Positions 53,353 through 61,686 of a DNA stretch of 64,000 nucleotides are shown here, piece after piece. The position numbers and the translations under genes were made by a program. The stretch spans positions 1-64,000 of the forward strand of contig NZ_WASP01000003.1 of assembly GCF_009712225.1 (NCBI RefSeq), written 5' to 3'. The notes under the pieces were generated by a model. The model was not told where the DNA came from. It was given only the letters and a program-made list of their open reading frames with translations, and searched no databases. Source of the stretch: Desulfovibrio sp. (GTDB lineage: Bacteria > Desulfobacterota > Desulfovibrionia > Desulfovibrionales > Desulfovibrionaceae). The stretch's first letter is position 1. Each line of letters begins with the position of its first letter.

Positions 53353-53772
53353 TTATCTAAAAATGACTACGGCACTTGGGAATGGTGCAGGATGCTTCGC
53401 GCCTTCAAAACGTACCCGTCCACGCAAAAAATGAATGTCGCCGTAGGGCATTACAAACGCATGCCACCAAGCGGTATCTGTTCTGGCCGGGAGAAGGCAG
53501 ACAATGCGCTCTGCGTTTCTCTGGTGTATTTCTTCCACCGCCTTGGCTATCCAGCGGCCAGTTTCACGGCCATACGGGGGATTCATCCAACATACTCCAT
53601 GCCAACACTGTATCAGGCCGTTGGTTGCTGGCGAAAAAAACGTCCTGCACTTGGCATTTTCCCAAGTGGCGCACACATCCAGGGTAAAAGGCCCGTGAGA
53701 AATATCCCACACGTGGAACAGTTCCCAAGGCGTTGCCCACTCCATTTTTTTACTGGAGAAATGCACGTTCAT
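53353..53772 (-). CDS. Phage-type DNA N6-adenine methyltransferase
   Basis: Small DNA methyltransferase of 139 residues of the phage N6-adenine (Dam) type. The catalytic motif is NPPYGRETGRWIAKA (an NPPY form), preceded by the SAM-binding phrase FTLDVCATWENAKC and followed by VCLLPARTDTAWWH. It overlaps the stop of the large ArdC-like gene by four bases (ATGA), so it is the last gene of that operon. It could protect transferred DNA from restriction. Confidence 0.9.
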   Translation of the reverse strand: MNVHFSSKKMEWATPWELFHVWDISHGPFTLDVCATWENAKCRTFFSPATNGLIQCWHGVCWMNPPYGRETGRWIAKAVEEIHQRNAERIVCLLPARTDTAWWHAFVMPYGDIHFLRGRVRFEGAKHPAPFPSAVVIFR

Positions 53773-56000
53773 AAGGACAACTCCCGCGCTTTCCCACGTT
53801 CCTGGCCTTTATCCTGCGCAACCCCCTTTTGCAAAACGATCCCCACTTGCCGTTTCACCTCATCCAGCCCACGGGACTGGTGCAGATCGTTAAAATCCGT
53901 CAGTCCCCTGGCCCGCTCTTCATCGGTGAAGATCGGAGCCACGACCTTGCCGCCGACCTCTTGAGCGGCCTTCTGCGCCAGTTCCACGCCCTTGTTCCAG
54001 GGTTCCACGCCGTCCGATGTGCGGCGTGTGTGTTTGTGGTCATTGTCCGCGCAGATGATAATAGCGGCATTGGGGAATTTTTCCCGCAGCTTTTTGGCTA
54101 CAGGTTCCAGATTTCCCGCGTCAAAGGCCACAGCCACGGGTTTTTCCGTTGCCATGTGCAGACTCGCGCCGGTTGCATAGCCTTCGGCCAGGATGATATC
54201 CCCTTGAGAAAGGTCTTTCCCCGGCTCGGCAATCAGGTGGAAGTTGCCGTTTTTCTCCATCCCGTACATGAAGCTTTTTGCACCTTCCGGGGCAATGGTT
54301 TGCAAGCCACGCAACTCCTTGTCCACAGTCATCACGGGCACAAGAAGGTTGCCGACCACGTCCTCACGCACCCCGAAAGGCTGAACGCCCTTGGCTTGTA
54401 GATAGGGATTCTCGTTTGTGGCCCAATCATAAGCGATCCATTCCGTATACGCTTCCCGCGCCGCTCTTTGCTGGCGCTCCAGAATAAGCCGCTGCCGCTC
54501 CTCGCTTTTTTGTGCAATTTCGTCGTGTTGGGCTTCCAACTGCTCTTTGGTCAGCGTATGGCCCGTGGCAACCCAGGTTGTTTTGCCGCTGGTGCTGAAA
54601 TTCTGCATCCAGCCGGCAGGCCGTTCATCCAGATAGCCGCAGTATGCGCCGTCCAGGTCACCGCCGCTTCTGCCGATGAGTGGCACACGATGGATATGCC
54701 CGTCCATAATCGGAGCTTTGCCGCGCAGATCAAGCCCGGCATTTTCCAAAGCCCGCGCAAATTCCTCTTGTGGAAGCATGAACGGTTCCGGCACGGGAGC
54801 CTTTTCCAGCGTCATTTCAGGAACCCAGGTCGCCAACGGAGCAATGTCAGTGCCTTCCGGTGCGTACCAGAGCTTGTTATCCTTGTCCCACTTCGCGCCG
54901 AACTTCTTTGCCCGTTCCTTTTCCTTGTAGGGAACGGCGAGAAAAGTTTTCTCCTTGGCTGGAGCCGTAGGAACGCCCATAGCGGCTATGCGCTCATCCT
55001 TTTCAAGAGATTTGCCGCGTTGCGCGGTCTTTTCCAGCTGCACCGTCTGTCCCGGGGCCTCCTGCTGAAGTTCCTTTTTCCGCTCCAGGTCAAAGACGTA
55101 TTCTTTGATCCTTTCCGCGTCGCGGCAGGCCCGCACAATTTCGTAGGGGTCTTCTTTCAGGGCTTGAATCCATGACTGCACATAGGCGGCATGTTGGCCG
55201 GGATCGTGGCCGATGCCGATTTCCTGTCCGAGCATCCATGAGGCGATTTCCGCCCGCAACTCTTCCCGCGCATACGTTTCCGAACCAAAGGGGCCAAACT
55301 CGCGGTTCAGGCGCTTTTCTTCGCCTGTCCAGTGGCCCAACTCGTGCAGAGCCGTTGCGTAGTATTTATCCGGCGCGTCAAAGTTTTCCTTGGGCGGCAG
55401 ATGAATGGCGTCTTCCATGCGCCGATAGAAGGCCCGGTTACTCTGGTCGTGCTTGATCGCCGCGCCGGAGGCGGCAAGGATGTTTTCCGCCTTTTCTATG
55501 GGCTCCCACGCATAGGCTTTATCTGTCAGCTGGAGCGGAGGAATGCCGTCAACCTGTTCAGCGTTGAAGATATAGGCGAAGCGGACAATGGGCTTGTCCA
55601 GCTCCACTTTTTCTTTTTCCGGCTTGCCGTCCGCACCAAAGACGGGTTTGCCCTCTTTATCTAGCTTGTCCTTTTCCGCAATGAACTGAAAATAGACTAC
55701 CGGTGTGGCCTTGCTGCCGGGCAAAATGCTGTAGCCGTGGTCATTGGCCTGTTTCAGCGTCATCCAGCGCGGGTCGTCATAGCCGGAAAGCGCCAGATGC
55801 ACCCGGTTCATGCCCCGGTACACCGTGCCGGAGACGGGATTGTGGGGAACCAGGGAGGCTTTTCCCAGCGTCCAAGGTACTTGCCACGGGGCCGTTCCTT
55901 CTTGAAGGCGCTCAATGATCTTGCTAGCAAACTCTTCATGGAACGGGGGCCGCTTCGGCTTCTGCGGCTTCTGAGTGCCGGTTTTGGTGTTAGCCGACAT
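53769..56000 (-). CDS. ArdC-like antirestriction/Toprim polyprotein
   Basis: Multidomain protein of 743 residues carried by conjugative elements. Residues 15-120 resemble the ArdC N-terminal ssDNA-binding domain (TAPWQVPWTLGKASLVPHN, VYRGMNRVHLAL); a zincin site HELGHWTGEEKRL lies near 215-228. A DUF5710-like domain follows (YKEKERAKKFGAKWDKDNKL, then WYAPEGT). The C-terminal third is a Toprim/primase-type domain with ILAEGYATGASLH and ADNDHKH. Such proteins enter recipients with the DNA and counter restriction or prime synthesis. It overlaps neighbours on both sides. Confidence 0.87.
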   Translation of the reverse strand: MSANTKTGTQKPQKPKRPPFHEEFASKIIERLQEGTAPWQVPWTLGKASLVPHNPVSGTVYRGMNRVHLALSGYDDPRWMTLKQANDHGYSILPGSKATPVVYFQFIAEKDKLDKEGKPVFGADGKPEKEKVELDKPIVRFAYIFNAEQVDGIPPLQLTDKAYAWEPIEKAENILAASGAAIKHDQSNRAFYRRMEDAIHLPPKENFDAPDKYYATALHELGHWTGEEKRLNREFGPFGSETYAREELRAEIASWMLGQEIGIGHDPGQHAAYVQSWIQALKEDPYEIVRACRDAERIKEYVFDLERKKELQQEAPGQTVQLEKTAQRGKSLEKDERIAAMGVPTAPAKEKTFLAVPYKEKERAKKFGAKWDKDNKLWYAPEGTDIAPLATWVPEMTLEKAPVPEPFMLPQEEFARALENAGLDLRGKAPIMDGHIHRVPLIGRSGGDLDGAYCGYLDERPAGWMQNFSTSGKTTWVATGHTLTKEQLEAQHDEIAQKSEERQRLILERQQRAAREAYTEWIAYDWATNENPYLQAKGVQPFGVREDVVGNLLVPVMTVDKELRGLQTIAPEGAKSFMYGMEKNGNFHLIAEPGKDLSQGDIILAEGYATGASLHMATEKPVAVAFDAGNLEPVAKKLREKFPNAAIIICADNDHKHTRRTSDGVEPWNKGVELAQKAAQEVGGKVVAPIFTDEERARGLTDFNDLHQSRGLDEVKRQVGIVLQKGVAQDKGQERGKARELSL

Positions 56001-56202
56001 AGACCACCTCCCCGGAATCGGTGACGGTCAAAAGGCCGTCTTCCACCATGTCGGCCAGCGTAATGGCCTCTTCGGGGAAAGCGCCCATGTAGTCCGCAAC
56101 GTCAGGGTCAAGCGGGACGCCGTAAATCACGGAATCGCCTTCAATCTGCTGCGCAATGGCCTTTGCCGCAGCGCGTAAATATTCTTTGTTGTGCATGGTC
56201 AT
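55990..56202 (-). CDS. Small hypothetical protein (70 aa)
   Basis: Acidic 70-residue protein immediately before and overlapping (by 11 bases) the ArdC-like gene. It has an opening helix YLRAAAKAIAQQIEGD and a C-terminal LADMVEDGLLTVTDSGEVVY. I do not recognise it. Small acidic proteins in this position on mobile elements are often regulatory or anti-defence, but nothing specific supports that here. Confidence 0.65.
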   Translation of the reverse strand: MTMHNKEYLRAAAKAIAQQIEGDSVIYGVPLDPDVADYMGAFPEEAITLADMVEDGLLTVTDSGEVVYVG

Positions 56203-56386
56203 TTTCCTTTTTTAAGACGGCTAAACCTCTTGCTTTTTATAGAGCTGTGCTTAACTATTAAGACAAGTTTGTTCTTTTCAGCATCCCTGGATGAGTAACC
56301 CCACCATAGTGAGAGAAAGGATTGTTGAAGCAGCGGTTAGAGATTCGTTTTGGAAATTCACCTTTAATGCCCGATGGGAGGGTCAG

Positions 56387-56524
56387 ATGAAGAAGACTAT
56401 TAAATTCTTTACAGGCCTGCTCTTCGTAGGCCTGTTGGCAACTGGACTGTCTGTTGAGCATACAACTTGGCAGGCACAAACAATCACAACTAACAGCATG
56501 ACTATCTCTCCTAGGGGTGCTTAA
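56387..56524 (+). CDS. Small secreted or membrane peptide (45 aa)
   Basis: A 45-codon ORF starting six bases after GGGAGG, encoding a short basic start, a hydrophobic segment (FFTGLLFVGLLATGLS) and a polar tail ending MTISPRGA: a signal-peptide or single-pass topology. It is on the strand opposite to the conjugation operon and its end overlaps the traF stop. Entry-exclusion or lysis-type peptides occur in such loci, but the function is unknown. Confidence 0.42.
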   Translation: MKKTIKFFTGLLFVGLLATGLSVEHTTWQAQTITTNSMTISPRGA

Positions 56525-57119
56525 AAGAGCGAACACAAGGACTCCTTTCAAGGCCCGCATGTTTCAAGGCATGATGGCCTTTTTCATTTTCGGGCCAGAG
56601 CCAAACAGCCTCCACCCGCTGGAGTCTGTCCAACGGAACGAACCCGAAATAGCGGCTGTCAAAACTGCCGGGATGATCGGCCAGCACCAGGGCCATGCCG
56701 GGAGGAACGACGCCCGGCATCAGAACTGGCGATATGGAGCGCCCTTGGCTGTCCACGGAACGGATCGGGAATGCGGACGGATCAACAGACTCCCCCGGCA
56801 GCGCGGCCAAACGCTTGAGCAGGGGCCGCAGGCCGGAGGGGCAGGAACCAGGCTCCAGATAGCCACGTTCCAAAGCCAGCTCCGCGAACTCACCTTGCAG
56901 ACAAACACTCACCAGATCGTTTTTCTCTGGAAGGCCGGGAGCAAGGCGGTAGATGCCCATGGGCAGTGACGGCGTGGGATTGAAGCGCAGGCCCACGCCG
57001 GAGGCCAGGGCAAACGTCAGCGCGAGCCACACCCCAATGAACAGCACCCGCCGCGTCAGGCTACGCAACGAAGTACTGTTCACTGAAAGCCTCGTTCTTT
57101 TCAGGGGGAGCCGCGACAA
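56511..57119 (-). CDS. traF: TraF conjugative signal peptidase
   Basis: S26-family peptidase of 202 residues that matures the conjugative pilin. One N-terminal membrane helix (VLFIGVWLALTFALASGVGL), then the catalytic serine in NPTPSLPMGIYRL and the catalytic lysine in LLKRLAALPGESV. It overlaps the traG stump by 58 bases; GTG or TTG starts further in are possible. This is a P-type (RP4-like) TraF. Confidence 0.9.
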   Translation of the reverse strand: MSRLPLKRTRLSVNSTSLRSLTRRVLFIGVWLALTFALASGVGLRFNPTPSLPMGIYRLAPGLPEKNDLVSVCLQGEFAELALERGYLEPGSCPSGLRPLLKRLAALPGESVDPSAFPIRSVDSQGRSISPVLMPGVVPPGMALVLADHPGSFDSRYFGFVPLDRLQRVEAVWLWPENEKGHHALKHAGLERSPCVRSFKHP

Positions 57120-57582
57120 CAGGCGTTGCCGAGTACCACGCCGCAGGGCGCGGCTCGTAAAGAGAATCCGTTATGCCGCTTTGGTATTGGGGTGTGAGGC
57201 CGGGAACCGGAATCTTTGCGCGGGCCGAGAACACAGGGTCAAAGAAATAGAGAATTTGCCGACCGTAGATAGGCGATTGCCCGGCTGTGAAAATCAGCAT
57301 ATCGCCGGGCTTTACTACCTTGCCTTGAGAATCCTTCTCCGGGCCGGGGAGCCTCATGCACTCATCCGGCGTAAGCAGAGGCCGGGCTGTTTCGGAGACG
57401 TTGACCGAGGCGTTTTTCATATGCCCGGTTCTGGAGCCAGAGAGAGAAACCTTTTCTTCCACAACAGTGGTTTTGCCCGTCATGTCGGAAAGGGTTTTGG
57501 CCGTTTCAATGGTGTTCGGCGCGTAGGCAATACGGACATGGCAGTTTGCCATGAGCGCGTTGTCCTTGCCATACTCCCGCCG
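57061..57582 (-). pseudogene. 3' fragment of traG/virD4 coupling protein
   Basis: About 165 residues matching only the C-terminal end of the type IV coupling protein TraG: YGKDNALMANCHVRIAYAPN, IETAKTLSDMTGKTTVV, SGSRTG, RPLLTPDECMRLPG and GQSPIYGRQILYFFDPVFSA. The homology begins abruptly near 57582, within the tail of the trbH-like gene, and the Walker A and B motifs and membrane helices are missing. A complete coupling protein is normally about four times longer. A deletion scar is the simplest reading. Confidence 0.85.
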
Positions 57583-58087
57583 CTTCTTTGCTTTTGGTCA
57601 CGATCTGTCGCGACTTTTGTAGCAGGGAGCGTTTGAATTCTATCTCCGTGCGGCTTTGCCCGGCTTCCGGCTGGCCGCTGGCGGTGTAGGCCCGCGCAAT
57701 GGATTTTCCGTTATCTTCACTGTCCAAAATACGGAGATGCAGATACCACGAGGATTTTTCACCTTTCTCGAAAATGGCATCCAACGTGTAGGCTATTGCC
57801 AGAGTGTCAGTTTGCGCATCGGGAATCAGGGTGAAGCCCTTTGTGCGCAAACCATTTTCAAAGGCTTGGGCAAATTTATTGCCCTCGTCCTTGGCCGGGA
57901 CGAGGTGAACGGAGGTATGCCCCGGAGGGTACAGACTTGAGAGGCAGTCCACGGCATCGGCGGCGATAGCGGCAACGGCGTTACCCTCCGGCAAAGGCCC
58001 GCAATAGGAACCCATAGGCTCGCGCCCTGCACAGCCCGAAGCCAACAACACCAGAAGCAGCAATGGGAAAATGACTATGCGCATCAC
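57506..58087 (-). CDS. trbH: TrbH-like conjugation lipoprotein
   Basis: Outer-membrane lipoprotein of 193 residues (VirB7-like role) with a signal and lipobox, LLLVLLASGC. The body resembles TrbH: LPEGNAVAAIAADAVDCLSS and HTSVHLVPAKDEGNKFAQAF, ending in a basic helix (LLQKSRQIVTKSKEAAG). The last 25 codons run out of frame through the traG stump, so the natural C-terminus may have been lost at the junction near 57,580. It overlaps trbG by four bases. Confidence 0.75.
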   Translation of the reverse strand: MMRIVIFPLLLLVLLASGCAGREPMGSYCGPLPEGNAVAAIAADAVDCLSSLYPPGHTSVHLVPAKDEGNKFAQAFENGLRTKGFTLIPDAQTDTLAIAYTLDAIFEKGEKSSWYLHLRILDSEDNGKSIARAYTASGQPEAGQSRTEIEFKRSLLQKSRQIVTKSKEAAGVWQGQRAHGKLPCPYCLRAEHH

Positions 58088-59016
58088 TTTTTTCCCCTTA
58101 TGACTTCCACTTTTTCCTGATCGCCATCCACGCCGACAATGAGCGCGATCCGCTCAAATAAGCCGTCCACAATCATGGCCGAATTCTTCACCCGGTAATT
58201 GACCAGCACTTCACGGCTCCCTTTGCGGACGAGCAAAACGGGCATTTCCCCGGACGCGGTTTTCTCCGGCAGCCGGATAACGGTTTGCCGTCCATCATCA
58301 TATACCCGCTCTGGCTTCCAAGCGGCTTTGCCCTTCACCTCATAACGGAAATTGAGTTTAGATAAATCCGCCTGCTGGCCATCCACAGTGGTGGAGTTCC
58401 ATTCGCGCTCTTTGGTTTCTTTCTCTTGCCGGGCCGCGCGTTGACGGTTCAGCGAGTCCGCATAGAGGAAACCGACATAGGGCGTGTGGCCTTTGCGCTG
58501 TGATACAAGACGCAGATGGTACACTCGGCGGTTTGTGGTGATCACCGTGGAGCTTTCAAGCCCCGCATCCACGGGCTTGATGAACAAATGCACCCTGGCG
58601 TCAGGGCCGGAACCCGCTGAACCCGATTCCACCATCCAGCGGGCCGAATCGCCCACCACGATTTCATTGACCACCTCTCCGGCTTCAAGCTCCACATCCG
58701 AAACCTGCATGGGCGTTGCCACAATGGTGGGCAGGCTGGCCCCGTGGACGTACACCACCTTGCCGCCGCCGGACAGAACCGGATCAACATTCTGCCGCGC
58801 CCAGTCATCGGAAAGGCTGAGAGCCTTTCTTTCCTTCGGGGTCAGCGGCACGACCTTGGGGCTAATATAGTCGATTTCCTGTACAGATTGGCTGGCGCTC
58901 ATGCCGCCCAGGGGCGGCGGGTAGCCGGGGGGAATGTCCTGGGCCGCCAACGCGGTTCTTGCGCAGAGCGTAAAGGCAAGAAGCAGAAACAGTATCTTTT
59001 TCATGAGAAGCCTCAT
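58084..59016 (-). CDS. trbG: TrbG/VirB9-type secretion protein
   Basis: Periplasmic/outer-membrane core component of the conjugative T4SS, 310 residues. Signal peptide (KKILFLLLAFTLCARTALA), then the VirB9/CagX-like domain with HLFIKPVDAGLESSTVITTN and VYHLRLVSQRKGHTPYVGFL, and a C-terminal domain with YDDGRQTVIRLPEKTASGEM. Overlaps trbF and trbH by four bases each. Confidence 0.92.
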   Translation of the reverse strand: MRLLMKKILFLLLAFTLCARTALAAQDIPPGYPPPLGGMSASQSVQEIDYISPKVVPLTPKERKALSLSDDWARQNVDPVLSGGGKVVYVHGASLPTIVATPMQVSDVELEAGEVVNEIVVGDSARWMVESGSAGSGPDARVHLFIKPVDAGLESSTVITTNRRVYHLRLVSQRKGHTPYVGFLYADSLNRQRAARQEKETKEREWNSTTVDGQQADLSKLNFRYEVKGKAAWKPERVYDDGRQTVIRLPEKTASGEMPVLLVRKGSREVLVNYRVKNSAMIVDGLFERIALIVGVDGDQEKVEVIRGKK

Positions 59017-59741
59017 TCCTGATTGTTTTGCGGTTTGACGGGAGCCGGAGTACCGACCACTTTGCCAGCGGACAGCGCCGTAATGTAGACGCCGCCCGGA
59101 TTGCGGAGCAGAACAGCGTCCACCGTGGGCGGGTTGATCTGGATTGTCACCGTGGCCTCATAATTGTGGGAATCCAGCATGACGCCCGCATGACTGCGGA
59201 CGGTTTCAACCCATTCCACCCGGTAGGAATCGGTACTGACCGGCAGCGGCAGCCCCTTGATTTCCACATGCACCAACTTGCCGCTTTTGGCGATTTCATA
59301 AGGATTATTTGCTTCGTACCATTGACGCAAAACGCCTTTAGCGCTTCCGGCCATGAAAAAGGAAAGCCGCTCGATCATTTTTTGCTGGAGTTCCACGTCC
59401 GCCGTGACCGTGCGCCAATCACTGACGCACTTGGCAATTTCCGCTTGGATCAGCCGCTGCGGGGTTTTGCTAGCCACATCCGCCCGCGCCATAACCGCCG
59501 CTTTGCCGAGAGCGTCCACTTCGATAATGTAGGGAATGGTCTTTGTCTGGCTTGCCTGTATGACGTTGCCAGTGATGGAAACGCCGGTGATGAGCAGACA
59601 GAGGAAGGCGACCATACGCCATTGCGCGGCACGGTTGATATAAGATCCGTAGCGTTCAAGCCACTCTTCGCGTCCGTCCAGGTAGGGGCTTCCCCCTTTT
59701 TCCCGCACGGGTAGTTTCACTTGTGATTTGAAAAAAGGCAT
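59013..59741 (-). CDS. trbF: TrbF/VirB8-type secretion protein
   Basis: Inner-membrane assembly factor of 242 residues: one membrane helix (WRMVAFLCLLITGVSITGNV) and a periplasmic VirB8-fold domain (TKTIPYIIEVDALGKAAVMA, SDWRTVTADVELQQKMIERL). The order trbL-trbF-trbG is that of P-type conjugation operons. Confidence 0.93.
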   Translation of the reverse strand: MPFFKSQVKLPVREKGGSPYLDGREEWLERYGSYINRAAQWRMVAFLCLLITGVSITGNVIQASQTKTIPYIIEVDALGKAAVMARADVASKTPQRLIQAEIAKCVSDWRTVTADVELQQKMIERLSFFMAGSAKGVLRQWYEANNPYEIAKSGKLVHVEIKGLPLPVSTDSYRVEWVETVRSHAGVMLDSHNYEATVTIQINPPTVDAVLLRNPGGVYITALSAGKVVGTPAPVKPQNNQE

Positions 59742-59751
59742 AGATACCGCC

Positions 59752-60864
59752 TTATGTGTCGTTATTCATCTTGGCACGTTCAAGCCGGTCCTGCATTTCA
59801 GACCGGGTACGGGTACTGAGGGCTTTTTCGCCGGAAGCCTTAGCATCCTGCCGCGCTCCCCATAGCGATTTCGCCATGTGCGCCGCTTTGCTCAGGCCCC
59901 TAGCCCCGTCCATGCTTGCCACCTTGGCCGCGTCTTTCACGCTCTGAACGGTGTTGCTCCCGGCGACCATCGTGCCGAGAGTCGCCCCTCCCACGGCGGC
60001 AGCCGAGGCTGTAAGCGCCGCGCCGCTGGAAACGTGGGAACCGTTGATAATGCCCGCACAGACATCTGGCAGGGATTTAACCAGGGCCAGCAGCACCACG
60101 GACGCGCCAATGACCACAAAAATATCCTGCAATTCCGCAGTGGACGTGGAAAAACTCTCGATAAAGGCAATGCCCACCCCAAGCACGAGCTGCATAACAA
60201 AGAGTTTGAAGGCCACGGCCAGAACGTAGCGGATCGCGTTGACGGCATAATCCTTGAGAAAGGCGCTACCGCCGAAACCGACCAGGATAACAGCCGCCGC
60301 CATTGCCACCATTGCTTCGCACTTGATGAACACCACTTGCGCGGAAATGAGCGCGAAGCAGACAATGATCACCAGGGCGGCAATGAGCAGGGCTATGGAG
60401 TTGCCCGGCGACCAGACGGAAAGTTTATCCAGCACCAGTTTGACGAGTTGCATTCCGGTCAGGAACGGAGACTCTGAAGAATAGTCGCCGGGGGTCAGTT
60501 CCCTGCCGATTGCGCCGAGGCCGTTGATCAGGTTCCACGACCATTCCTTGTAATAGGTGATAACGGCCATGAAAAACCCGGCCATGAGCAGGAGCATGAC
60601 AAACTGTTTCAGAATGTCGCCAAGCTGATCGCGGTTGAGCGCTGCTTTGATGCCAAGAAAGCACACCTCCAGAATGACCAGCCCGCGGAACACAACCAGG
60701 GCGTACCGCTTCAAGGTCGGCTCCCAGGTGCTTGTTTTGTTGTAAAACTCATGCACCAGCTTGGAGACGAAATCTTCATCAGCGGCATGGGCCAGTTCCG
60801 GCAGGAGCAGAATCGCCAGCGGAGGGAGGCAGAGCACGGCCAGAAGCAGCAAATATTTTTTCAT
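59752..60864 (-). CDS. trbL: TrbL/VirB6-type secretion protein
   Basis: Polytopic inner-membrane channel component of 370 residues. A signal-like first helix, the conserved FYNKTSTWEPTLKRYALVVF, and about six further helices including VFIKCEAMVAMAAAVILVGF and GGSAFLKDYAVNAIRYVLAV match TrbL. The C-terminal 70 residues are polar (WGARQDAKASGEKALSTRTR). Between trbJ and trbF. Confidence 0.92.
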   Translation of the reverse strand: MKKYLLLLAVLCLPPLAILLLPELAHAADEDFVSKLVHEFYNKTSTWEPTLKRYALVVFRGLVILEVCFLGIKAALNRDQLGDILKQFVMLLLMAGFFMAVITYYKEWSWNLINGLGAIGRELTPGDYSSESPFLTGMQLVKLVLDKLSVWSPGNSIALLIAALVIIVCFALISAQVVFIKCEAMVAMAAAVILVGFGGSAFLKDYAVNAIRYVLAVAFKLFVMQLVLGVGIAFIESFSTSTAELQDIFVVIGASVVLLALVKSLPDVCAGIINGSHVSSGAALTASAAAVGGATLGTMVAGSNTVQSVKDAAKVASMDGARGLSKAAHMAKSLWGARQDAKASGEKALSTRTRSEMQDRLERAKMNNDT

Positions 60865-60873
60865 GGTCGCCGC

Positions 60874-61674
60874 CTAAAAAGGGTCTGGCTTGGCTTTCGC
60901 ACTGCCGATCCGGTTTGTTTTCAATGTGTCCCGCCATGCCTCTTGGGCCATCTGGCTTTCTTTCTCCGCCTTCATCTGACTGGCTAAGTTGGACTGCACC
61001 TGTGTGGCCATGAGTTCGCGGAGCTGCCGGGCCTCCTGCACCTGGAGGGCGGAAAGCTGGTTCCCCGCCATGATCGCCTTTTGCTGGCCGTCCGGCGTGG
61101 AAAGCAATTCCTCAAGATAGGACTGGAAGCGCCCGGCATCCTTTTGCAAATCGTCAAGCTGGTGGCCGGAAAGCTGAAACGTGGCCTGTGAAGCCTGATC
61201 CACGGTTGCAGACCACTTGTCCCACTGCTGTTGATATTGTGCGTTGGCGGCTTCAACCTGTGCCGGGCTGGCCCCGGCCAGCTCTTCGAAAAGCGCCTGT
61301 TCGGGAAACAGGGAATTGAACACCTGTCCAAGCCCCACAATATCGCCGCGCAGCGTCTTGAGGTTGCCGGAGAGGTTGGCAAGGCGGGTCAGATTGCCTT
61401 TGAGTTCATTCACCAGATTGGCCGGGAGTTGCGCGGTGTTTTGCAGCATATTGGCGTACTGCTCGATATTCTGCTGCACCATGCGGATTTGCTGGGCCGT
61501 TTGCGTTACGGACTCGTGGTATTCACTGATAAGCGTGGAAAGTTGCTCCATGTTTGTGGCGCGATCCAAAGCCTGCAACAGACTGTTGCTGCAATTCACG
61601 CACGAAACAGTCAGGGCATGGGCTGGCGTGGCGAACATGCACATGAGGGACAAGACGGACAGTAACTTTTTCAT
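60874..61674 (-). CDS. trbJ: TrbJ/VirB5-type secretion protein
   Basis: Secreted pilus-tip-like protein of 266 residues with signal peptide (KKLLSVLSLMCMFATPAHA) and long helices (VTQTAQQIRMVQQNIEQYAN, LVNELKGNLTRLANLSGNLK), typical of TrbJ. An early pair CVNCSN follows the signal. It lies between trbE and trbL as in other Trb operons. Confidence 0.9.
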   Translation of the reverse strand: MKKLLSVLSLMCMFATPAHALTVSCVNCSNSLLQALDRATNMEQLSTLISEYHESVTQTAQQIRMVQQNIEQYANMLQNTAQLPANLVNELKGNLTRLANLSGNLKTLRGDIVGLGQVFNSLFPEQALFEELAGASPAQVEAANAQYQQQWDKWSATVDQASQATFQLSGHQLDDLQKDAGRFQSYLEELLSTPDGQQKAIMAGNQLSALQVQEARQLRELMATQVQSNLASQMKAEKESQMAQEAWRDTLKTNRIGSAKAKPDPF

Positions 61675-61686
61675 AGAAACTCCTTG

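Noticed and set aside
53332..53964. 210-codon plus-strand frame over the Dam gene
   Set aside because: Antisense to the phage-type adenine methyltransferase and the end of the ArdC-like gene, both with clear motifs.
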